The notes beneath the pieces were generated by a model. It was not told the DNA's origin. It did no database searches and saw only the letters and a program-made list of their open reading frames with translations. Shown here one piece after another: positions 55,691 to 64,000 of a stretch of 64,000 nt of DNA; the first letter of the stretch is position 1; the number at the start of each line of letters is the position of its first letter. The position numbers and the translations under genes are program-made. The DNA comes from Muraenolepis orangiensis (lineage: Eukaryota; Chordata; Actinopteri; Gadiformes; Muraenolepididae): positions 14,934,443 to 14,998,442 of the forward strand of contig CM051002.1 in assembly GCA_027704905.1 (NCBI GenBank), written 5' to 3'.

Positions 55691-57390
55691 TGTTAGTGAT
55701 ACTTCCTCTTGTCTACCTCTCGCTGACTCTTCCCAAGCGTGGTGAGAACTCGGTTGACTACTGGATTAGACTAAACAATGCGGCAGACCTAGCTCTTGAG
55801 GGCCTGCACAGACAAGGGAAACGTACAGAGAACATGACTGAAGAAGCGGCTCTCATGTTCGTCAAACACTGTCCCGACCCGGAGTTATCCTACACCTTTA
55901 AGTGTAAGCCAATTCATGAGTGGACTTCACGGGATGTTCAAGTGAGGATCAATGACTATCAGAGAGAGTTGAGGGCTAGTAGCAGAGCCGCTGTTGCTCC
56001 CCAGATAAAGAGCCACATCGCCACTGTTGCCTGCGAGCAGCTCAGTACACCTTTAGTGGGCCTGGCAATGTCTGAGCAGTACCACGCTCAAAATCCCGAA
56101 CCTTCCTCTCTCCAGAACCAGTCCCATGCGGGTCATCCTCCGAACCCCTCTCAAGCGTTTGTCCCAGTTCAGGGTGGATCCCACCGTACCCCAAGTCATA
56201 CCTACGTACCGGCTGTGGCTCAAAATCTCCAACAGTCGGAGGAGAATCTTCTCGCCCGTATGGTCGACATATTTCAGGAGATGGTGGAGAAGTTGCAGCA
56301 CCGTAATAGTCCTCCTCCAGCTCGAGGTGGAGGTTCCAGCGTGCACCTCGTGAGCGACGTCCCAGGGAGGCGGTTTGCAGGGTGTGTAATGACCCACGCC
56401 ACACCACCATTTCACACTGCATGTCTGAAAGGCTGTGTTTTGCGTGCCTCGCCCCAGGTCACACCAGGCTGGAGTGCTCTGTAAATGACTCTTCCCAACC
56501 ACAGCCTCAGGGAAACTAGCCGACCTGTATTCGGAGGGGGACAGTACAGGTCGAGGCACAAACTCCCAAATTGACGACATGTCTGATGCCGAGACAAGTT
56601 ACACGTCTGCGAAAGGCTCGTGTGTTGATTCTGAAGTGTATCAAAATGTTCACTGAGTTGGTAGTAGCGACAGTCTTTTCTACACACCCGTGGCGATGGG
56701 TGAGACATTGATAGTGGGCGGAATGTTGGATAGTGGTTCAATGGCCTGCAGCATCAGTGAGACTGAGTTTAGACTGAGAGAGACTGAGCGATAACTGACC
56801 TAGAGAAGATTGATGTGAATGTGGTGCTTGTCGGATGTGGCGGACTTCGTGTTAAGCCAAAGTGTGCTTTTGAAGTGGAGATGGAAGTGTATGGTTGCAA
56901 GATGTTGGTTCCCACGCTTGTTGTTTCGGGACAGCATGATGACTTGATACTAGGGACTAATGTTATAAAACACATACTGCGTCAGTCTAAGATGTGTGAC
57001 TCCTACTGGAGGACAGTGTCCGGCCCCTGCACAACCAGAGACCCGGAGACTGAACGTTTCCTGTCCATGCTCTCTGGCCTGAGCCCCTGGAAAGGCGTTG
57101 ATGTCCCTGACAAGGTCGGTACAGTCAGGTGTAATTCAGCTACCTGCCTCGAGCCTGGCCGTGAATATTTAATCTGGGGGAAACTGCCCAAAGACACTGC
57201 TATTTCCCCAGGCAGCACAGTCATGACAGAGCCCACGTCCTCCCGCTCAGCTCCCAGGGGTATTTTGGTCGCAAAGATTGTGAATCCACTGTGGGGAGAC
57301 AAATGGGTCCCACTAAAGCTCATCAATACAACTAACAGGCCTGTGCTGTTGAGGCGCAATTCAAAGTTGGCTGATGTCTACCCTGTGTAG

Positions 57391-58397
57391 CACTTGAGGA
57401 CATGGATGTTGCAGAGTCCTCAACTATTCCACTGGTCAGCTGCACTCAATCAGCCGTGCCACCGGTTGCTGATGCAAAGTCTGTCACTCGTTTCCACCAA
57501 AGCAAGCCTAGTTCTAGCTCTCGGGTGGCGCGAGAGCCGGTTCGCAGTTGGTTCAATTGGCGAGCAGTCTAAGAACTGGTTTGCCTTTCCACCGACTTTT
57601 TCGCCGAGAGAGCCACGTCATGACGTCACTGTTAACGTCTCTGCTTTCCCAGCAGCTTGCGCCAACTTCCACAACAGTGGATTACATGATCGATGGAAAA
57701 GTGTTGCTCCTGGCTTTGAGGCTACAAACAGCTGCTCGTCTTTAGTGCTATGGACGCGATTACGTTGAAAACTCTAACTGTGATAAAGGACTATACTAAT
57801 AAAATGGACTTGACGTTAGAGCTGCATTAATAGAGTACTTAAACAGAAGGGACCATTTGCCTTTTCTTCTTCAAAACTGTCATCTTGTATTATGTTTCTC
57901 GGTTGATAAAGCATAATGAAGCGGACATTGTATGAAAAATAGAAATGTTTTATTTAAAAAATAAATAAATAAACATTAAATACACAATATACAGTAATCA
58001 CAAAATGTAAAAGTATAGAGTGCAGTGTAATAAGTCAATGTTAATAAAGCTCCGAGGGGCTGAGGGGCTCCTGTGAGCTGCAGCCCAGTGGGGCGGTAGC
58101 TCCGCATCACATCGTCGAGGGAAGACGACTCCATAAACAACTAAAACAAGAGAAAAGTGCATTAAAACATGACTAAATAAAACATTACACTTTACTGTTT
58201 TTAGAAAGTAGCATCCTGGCCATGTGGGGTGTACAAGGCACCCTGTTGCCAGTTGCTGGATTGAGGGTTAAGCATACCACTTCATCCTTATGGGATACAT
58301 TTGGTGTTGGTTTTTCTTGACTTGTTATTTTATTTATTTTTTGTAGTGCAAACTGTGTAGTTGGTGCTTCAATTTGATAAAATTCAGTGGGGGTGGG
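57391..58397. other. Rearranged interior of LTR element
   Basis: This is where polymerase and integrase genes should be. It holds short disrupted frames to about 57770, then AT-rich unidentified DNA. On the minus strand 58140-57949 resembles a terminal exon: acceptor CTCTTGTTTTAG, an open stretch containing MESSSLDDVMRSYRPTG, and AATAAA at 57954-57949. No family was recognised for it. Confidence 0.4.
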
Positions 58398-58728
58398 TGT
58401 AACAGAGTTGGGAATGCATTTTCGGTAATTTGTATTTCCAACCTGTGTATGATTCTGTTGAGTGTGTGTGTGAATTTTATTTAAAGGAGTTGTGTTTTAT
58501 TTTGTTGTATTTTATCAATGTTTCCTGTGGAAACGCCTTTTGTGTATTTCCCGATCGGTTGTACCTCCTGGGTTTCCGTAGCTCCTCCCCTTCCCCTAGC
58601 ATTGCGGTTTTGCATTGCTACGGACGCAAAAGTTAAATGGGAAACGATGTATTGTCTTCTGCAGGAAAATAAAGTTTGAGAACCAGTCTGTCGTCGTCCC
58701 CGATCCCGTACTTTCCACGACCGTTACA
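58398..58728 (+). repeat. 3' LTR
   Basis: This is a 331-bp sequence with TG...CA ends. An AATAAA occurs at about 58669 shortly before its end, as expected for an LTR poly(A) site. Confidence 0.85.
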
Positions 58729-58740
58729 CAAGCACAAACC

Positions 58741-58764
58741 CCCCGGGGGGGGGGGGGGGGGGGG
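58741..58764. repeat. Poly-G homopolymer
   Basis: A G run of about 20 bases lies just outside the 3' LTR. Confidence 0.93.
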
Positions 58765-59388
58765 GTCGTATTCGGTCGTATTCCTGGCCACACCTGTTGG
58801 TCGCATCTCCGGCAACCGCAGGGGGTTGCATTCCTGGCAACGGCTTTTGGTCGTCGCCTCAACACGCATGGCCCTTACAATGCATACAGTATCACAGATA
58901 GAGTTTTAGTTTTATACTTAGGGTATAAAAATACACTACAAGAGTAAAGTGGCAAAACTGAAGTAGTTTTAAAGTATCGCTGAAGTGGTCGTAGTACTTC
59001 AGTTACCCTTAGTTGTCATGGTTACAGTAAACGAAACGTACAGAACACAGGCGCGGGTCATGCCCTTCCCCTCCAGAAGGGGGCAGAAGTGCGTCTCATT
59101 CATACTCACGCTGACTCAACCACGGCCTCCAGCTTGTCCGTTGTGGGACAATCTGCTTTATTAACATTGTCCACATTCCTCCTGAGACCAATATAAAACA
59201 TTACAAGCAAACCAGGCAGGTATAAACTAAAAAACACAGAAAGTCAAGTCAACTACAATCAATGATTTATAAAATCCTTCTTCAACATTACTTCACAAGT
59301 AAGGCTTTTAATGGGTCTTTGGGAGAAAAATCTTCGTTTGAGGCAGTTCTATAGAAGGCATATCCATCCATTGCGGGTGTGTCTCAAG
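58765..59388. other. Flank between LTR and nprl2, possible exon
   Basis: On the minus strand 59181-59110 is framed by an acceptor (TATTGGTCTCAG) and a donor (GC|GTGAGT). It has an open frame containing ADCPTTDKLEAVVESA. However, it also contains AATAAA (59162-59157), so it could equally be nprl2 3' UTR. I cannot assign it. Confidence 0.3.
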
Positions 59389-59956
59389 CTACTTCCAGCA
59401 CACGATGATGTTTGGGTCGTTCTCTAGCCGCTCATCCAGTTCTTTATAGCTCATTCCTGCAGGAGAAAAAAAACACACCGATAGCAAACAGGAGATAAAT
59501 CTCTTGGAACTCTATCTGGGAATCTTTGTTTGTAAGATACCAAGCGGTGGTCAGAGACCACCAAGGTTGGACTTGCCGGTTTTACAGCAGATTTCATCAT
59601 AACTGTGACAGCCTGTGTACAGCTGTGGTGGCCGGCTCCTCTGGTCGCGGCACACCTTCACGGGATACTTCTGCAGTCGCCGTATCAGTCCCTTCATCAG
59701 GCCGAACTGAATCAGCCTCCTAAAAACGGCAAAACAAAAACGTGTTGATAATGCGTCAACGCCGTAGTACCTATCCGGGAAGAAATGGCAACACCATCAA
59801 GACAAAGCCAAAATTTCTAAAATAACATAGAAATACCAATCAAATAAGTTGTACTTACAGGACATTTTGCACAGCTATGCAAACAAGATTTAACTCAACA
59901 TCTGCCTCCGCTGAGATCTTCTGGATATGACGAAACCCGTCAATATACGGCAGGAT
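59389..59956 (-). pseudogene. nprl2: nprl2 3' half, internally deleted
   Basis: NPRL2 is a GATOR1 subunit that restrains mTORC1 by acting on Rag GTPases. Three exons are clear: 59956-59859 (PYIDGFRHIQKISAEADVEL), 59719-59577 (RLIQFGLMKGLIRRLQKYP ... CHSYDEICCKT) and 59456-59389 (MSYKELDERLENDPNIIVCWK, stop). Between the first two, only the start of the next exon survives: acceptor at 59771 then LYYGV, 59770-59759. That sequence runs straight into the 3' end of an intron ending GCCGTTTTTAG at 59720. About 75 residues known from the family are therefore missing. Everything upstream of PYIDG is also absent, replaced by a copied piece of rassf1. The last intron has a GC donor (ACCG|GCAAGT). As given it cannot make a normal protein; an assembly collapse is possible. 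Confidence 0.88.
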
Positions 59957-59991
59957 CTACCAGTTTACAAAACATTCAGAAAATTTTCGGC

Positions 59992-61134
59992 AGAAAATAC
60001 CATCCAGAAGAAAGCAAGATTTTGAAACTAAACAATCTAAAAGACCTCCCTACTTCCCTCCCTCCCTCCCTCCCTCTCTCACTCCCTCCCTCTCTCACTC
60101 CCTCCCTCTCTCTTACATGTCTCCGCCACTTACCTGTGGTGGACAGCTCAAACCAAACTCTGATTGGTCAGAAATAAGGCGGGAGCGGTCTAAAATCTAA
60201 ATTGGCTAATAGAGAATGGCACATTAAATTCTAAACATATTTCACTCACTTATAACTGATAGACGGTTATGGCATTTCGAACAGATTGCACTCAAATAAC
60301 TACATTTATTACATCAAATATCTTACATCTCACCTAAACAGCATCGTTTACAGAGTGTATAACCCAGTGTAACCCAGACTAGCTCAAAGACATTCCAACT
60401 CAGCTCATGGATTCTCACCACATTTGTGTCGCTCTCTATGGTGTGCTCCACCAGAAACGGCAGGCAGAGCGTAGCACCCTTGTCCCAGCTGCAGTCTAAC
60501 TGGATGTGGGTGCGGCAGCGGTAATGACACGTGAACTTACAGTCTGAAGAGGGCAGAGGCAAAGAGACAGCAGAAAAACAGATCAGAATCTTTTGGGGTC
60601 TTGCAGAGATGACCTCCGTGTGTCTCTGGCATGGGAATGTATAATCGTTATAATTGCATTGCAGCATTCATCCAGCACAATTCCATCACTTCTCTTCCAA
60701 AATGCATGTTGCATGTTGAATTCTTAAATGGTCACTTGGAGTCACTATAGTCTGAAATTTCAGACTGAAATTCTTAGCAGTGACATGTATTTGGTACAGC
60801 GGATTGTATGCCAATATACTTATATAGAGGGAAGCCTCCATCATAGGCATATGCAATGCTAAAACTGTTCTATATGGCTAAATACATTGGCATGATGTCA
60901 ATGGTGTGTTAGCAGGGTTTGACCATTTAAGAATGTTACCATTTCTTGTTGATTCCCTCAACCACCAACCACATAACTCAAAACGGAACTCCAAAGTGCA
61001 TCTCAATTAAGGAGGCATTATGTTTATTGGTAGCTAAACGGACAAACATATTCACATTTCTGTTGACCTAATTAGGTTCTTCTTTATACATCACCCTCGT
61101 ATTCACCCCCTCACGCACCTGAGTGTGTGTGCAC
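59992..61134. repeat. Duplicated segment, second copy of rassf1 exon 2
   Basis: This is collinear with 44985-46111. The 125-nt exon (here 60543-60419, minus) and its surroundings are unchanged over the 114-codon frame. Differences seen are an expanded CCCT/CACT tract near 60055-60115, loss of 13 bp near 60157, small indels near 60704, 60775 and 60840, and changes near 61025. No other rassf1 exon is nearby, so this copy cannot encode RASSF1. Confidence 0.95.
60419..60543 (-). pseudogene. Orphan copy of rassf1 exon 2 (C1 half-domain)
   Basis: It encodes the second half of the C1 zinc finger (CKFTCHYRC) and the following linker with intact acceptor and donor sites. As it lies on the nprl2 strand, it could in principle be spliced into an nprl2-derived transcript. 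It has no partner exon of its own here. Confidence 0.85.
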
Positions 61135-62207
61135 CAGTGGTGAAGCGTCAGGGCCTTCAAGGTATTCAGAGAAGACCCTGGAACTCTCAGATGAAACCAA
61201 AAAAAATCGAATTAATTGTATTAATAAAGTAATACAATTTAATAAAATGTAATACAGTTTAATACAATTTAAATAAAATTAATAAATGAGAATGGTATCT
61301 GTGTTGTTATCAGTTACGTTGATTTGTTTGTCTTTCTCGGTCCATGCACGACGCATTTGAGTGGTTTTGTGTTGGAAAAACAATGCAACCAATCAGATCT
61401 TGTTCTGGGTTGCTGGGAAGAATATCCTTCAACCAAAGTATTCCCGATGACTTTGGCCCGTAGACTGAATGAGAGCGTACGTTTGGATTGACAATTTGAT
61501 CAACCAATCATATAGTGATTTGTAGCCAATGGGCGTATTCTTTCAGATTTCCCCACAGCTCAATAGGGAGCTAGAAGGTATACTGGCTGGAGCGAGAGTG
61601 GATCTAGCGTAGTGCTACGTTTTTTCTACGTAGTTTTTTTTTACGTCAAAATGGCAACAGGCGAAGATGATGTCGTTGCGGATTTATTGTCGGAACCATT
61701 TTCAAGACAACCATTCAATGTAAAGATGGACATTATTAAAAAAAGGCCGTCCAACGCCTGACAATCTTGAGCTGAATCAAGTTGTTAAAGCTGGCTATGT
61801 TCGCCATTTTCAGGCTAGCAACTGGGAAAGATACCCGTGGCTAACGGGCTCTACTAGCCACACGAGGCTCTACTGCTGGGAGTGTTGCTGTTTGGGACCG
61901 ACAAGAGGGCAGGGAATTGGAAAGGCAACTTATTTTGGATCTGAAAAGCGATCATCTTTATGACCTGATGGTGGTCGGACCATTCATCCAGAAGGACAGG
62001 AGAATGGATTTGGTCTTCAAGTGAACATCATTGGTGAGTGAGACTCATTTGTCTTTGCTGGTTTTGTCTCAGTGTTGCGTCTCGTTGAGCTGGTTGTTGC
62101 ATTTTGTTTCCACACACTTGTTGAATGATTAGTTAATGGCTGTCTTGGGTTTGTTAAGCATTGTTGTGCATTTGAATTGAGAGTTTTGACTTGATCTTTC
62201 TTTGCAT
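61135..62207 (+). mobile_element. hAT-type transposon, 5' fragment
   Basis: It starts with CAGTGGTGAAGCG, a hAT-like CAGnG terminus, exactly at the edge of the duplicated rassf1 piece. A first coding exon begins with ATG at 61651 (MATGEDDVVADLLSEPF). After one frameshift near 61742 it continues through GRPTPDNLELNQV, NWERYPWLTGST and LYCWECCCLG, a layout like the N-terminal zinc finger of ZMYM/TTF-type hAT transposases. A possible donor (TTG|GTGAGT) follows at about 62033. The catalytic part is absent. Confidence 0.6.
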
Positions 62208-62416
62208 CGCTTAACGTGAAAAGACTTAACGTAACTAAGAGTTACAAAACCGCGATCAATAATCACCTAATTTGCATATGTCTTGTCATTAGCACTTTCA
62301 TTTTGACAGGTGAAAGTGCTAATGACAAGACATATGCCAGAGACATTTGGTGATTATTGATCGTTATTTTGGAACTTAAAGTTCCAAAGTTACGTTCAGC
62401 CTTTTCTCGTGAAGCG
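62208..62416. repeat. 209-bp foldback (MITE-like) element
   Basis: The outer ends CGCTTAACGTGAAAAGACTT and the complement of AGTTACGTTCAGCCTTTTCT pair with few mismatches. Then 62254-62267 pairs with 62349-62362 and 62274-62300 pairs perfectly with 62311-62337, leaving a 10-base loop. Confidence 0.85.
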
Positions 62417-62547
62417 TGTTAGACTGTCCCTTTAACCGATAGCCTGTGTGTGGTGGTCTGTTACTTCACTACATGGACACTGCTTTGACAACTATGGTAC
62501 AATTGGAAATTGGCTGCGACAATCTTATCTTCCTAAATGAGATAAGG

Positions 62548-62640
62548 CAGGGATTCCCAACCGCCGGGCCGCGGACCGGTACCGGGCCGTGGAGGTGTTA
62601 CTGCCGGGCCGCGAAACAGCTGTGTGTTTAATATCATATT
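62548..62640. mobile_element. Transposon terminus with CCGGGCCGCGG motif
   Basis: CAGGGATTCCCAACCGCCGG followed by GGGCCGCGGACCGGTACCGGGCC is the style of end I associate with non-autonomous hAT-like repeats in vertebrates. Only one end is visible. Confidence 0.5.
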
Positions 62641-62725
62641 TGACCAATTTGAGTATAGGTGAACGGCGGGCGGTATAATCTATATATAGAGATTATATAT
62701 ATAGTATAATCTATATATCAGTGGC

Positions 62726-64000
62726 CAGTGTTGGGCAAGTTACATCCAAAATATAATACATTATATATTACTAGTTACTGTCATTTGAAAGTAATTAGTT
62801 ACATTACAATATTACTATCTCTGAATTGTAATGCGTTACACTACTTGTGTATTACTTTTGAGTTACTTTCAACAAAATAGCCACAGAAATATATGACTAA
62901 GCATTTAAAAATGCTAAACTGCAGATTGTTATAGCTGATTATTTACATTCAGTGGAGGATGATGTAACATAATGACTGTGTAGGCCCCTAAAGCTACTAA
63001 TAACTTAATATAATAGGCACAGTAAAGGCTCATGGCACAATACAATGAGTAACAATGACAGTTAGAATCATATAAGCAGACAAATGATCAAAGTCTGTAA
63101 GTTATGATGGAGATGCTGCAAATATTTAAAGTCCTGGCCTATTCATATGAAACAAAATAGAGTTAGAGCCCACTATAACATAGCCTATAGCCTTATAATA
63201 TGACAAACACACAATCTCTTTTTCTTTTAGTTTCTATTGTTTTATTCTCTTTTAATTCAAGCTTACAGCACAAAGATGCCATGCACTGAATGGACACAAC
63301 TTCTGTTTTATGAGTCCAACAAACATTAACATGTAATCTAAACATAGCCTACAACGGCTAATCAATAAAACACAGGCCAGAGAAGCCAGGAAATTTGCCA
63401 AAAAAATGGCTACAACGTAGGCTACCACAGAAAGGCTGGTAAAATTTCAATCACTTATAGCTAGAACTCTAGCTAAAGCACATACGGTACTTCAAGAATA
63501 CTGAAAATAAAATAAAGTGCATGGGCCTATTTGGCAAATATGAAATACAAATCAGTCATTTCACTCCCAACTTCACAAAAAATGTAAGACTGGATAAATA
63601 AATAAACATAAAATTGAAAATAAAAAATGAATTCTTCACAGAAACCTGTTCCTGTCAAATGGCCTATATAACAGAGGTAGCATGCAGCCTAGAAGGCTGG
63701 TAAAGTAAACAGAACTATAAAGGCAGTTATGGCCTGGACATAGCCTACTTCTGGTTCTAGGGTGTAGTGGGGGGGACTAGCCTATTCCACCACCCTCTTG
63801 ACTGAAATATCTGTTGAAGCGCATCAGGAGAAGGCGCTGAAAGCGTCCATCACCAAGACGGTTGCGTTTTGGGGTGAGCACAAGATTCCCAAGACTGAAA
63901 AGTCTTTCTACTGGTGCACTGGATGGTGTTGGGGTGTTATAGCGGAGTGCAATTTGTTTAATCCTTGGAAACATGTGCAGGCTTTCCATCACAGGGGCAG
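62726..64000 (-). mobile_element. hAT transposon, 3' end, runs off window
   Basis: CAGTGTTGGGCAAGTTAC at 62726, followed by alternating GTAAT/ATTAC segments, is a hAT-type terminal inverted repeat. On the minus strand 63992-63777 encodes the conserved hAT C-terminal dimerisation region (SAPVERLFSLGNLVL, RNRLGDGRFQRLLLMRFN), as expected for the 3' end of a transposase read toward that terminus. The rest lies beyond the window. 62850-63776 between them is AT-rich non-coding element DNA. Confidence 0.85.

Larger units (their letters stand above)
51554..58728 (+). mobile_element. Ty3/gypsy-like LTR element remnant
   Basis: A left LTR fragment (51554-51678) shares its first 125 bp with a full right LTR (58398-58728, starting TGTAACAGAG and ending CCGTTACA). 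Flanks of CAAG occur on both outer sides, consistent with a 4-5 bp target duplication. A Gag-like protein runs from about 51834 to 52483 and resumes near 55695 after an inserted LINE, continuing in several frames to about 56480 (DYWIRLNNAADLALEGL, FVKHCPDPELSY). A retroviral-type aspartic protease follows: MLDSGSMACS near 56730 and DDLILGTN near 56945. Reverse transcriptase, RNase H and integrase are absent, so the element cannot move by itself. Frameshifts are present. Confidence 0.85.

Overview
The window looks like teleost fish genomic DNA. Genes have many short exons with GT-AG introns, host coding sequence is sparse, (CA)n, (CT)n, (TA)n and homopolymer tracts are extremely dense, and the mobile elements are fish-type: CR1/L2/Rex1-like LINEs, a Ty3/gypsy-like LTR element and hAT transposons. 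The tandem-repeat load recalls gadiform (cod-type) genomes, but that placement is only an inference. There is no prokaryotic, plasmid or CRISPR content.

Layout. 1-25.1 kb has no gene I can recognise. It is repeat-rich intergenic DNA with microsatellites, a decayed LINE (about 10.8-13.6 kb), three minisatellites (13.86, 16.72 and 22.08 kb) and some AT-rich stretches that could be regulatory. 25.1-51.3 kb is a compact block of five host genes, all on the minus strand. In transcription order these are zmynd10 (12 coding exons, 51230-47573), rassf1 (long A-type and short C-type first exons, 46604-39585), tusc2 (37581-37041), hyal2 (33276-30713) and a second hyaluronidase, hyal1-like (26722-25158). 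I reconstructed every exon of these five genes with consistent splice phases; predicted products are 446, 373/277, 111, 466 and 442 aa. 51.5-58.7 kb is a gutted Ty3/gypsy-like LTR element with a nearly complete Rex1-like LINE nested in its gag. 59.39-59.96 kb holds the 3' half of nprl2 with an internal deletion. 59.99-61.13 kb is a second, nearly identical copy of the rassf1 exon-2 region. 61.13-64.0 kb is hAT transposon sequence with a foldback element.

The gene order hyal1-hyal2-tusc2-rassf1-zmynd10-nprl2 matches the human 3p21.3 tumour-suppressor cluster. The genes are not one pathway: hyaluronan turnover (hyal1, hyal2), mitochondrial/immune regulation (tusc2), Ras/Hippo-type scaffolding (rassf1), axonemal dynein pre-assembly (zmynd10) and mTORC1 restraint through GATOR1 (nprl2).

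The most unusual part is the distal breakpoint. There nprl2 is broken, a piece of rassf1 has been copied into it, and transposons abut the copy. This is either a real rearrangement or an assembly artefact. I saw no sign of a wholly new biological system.
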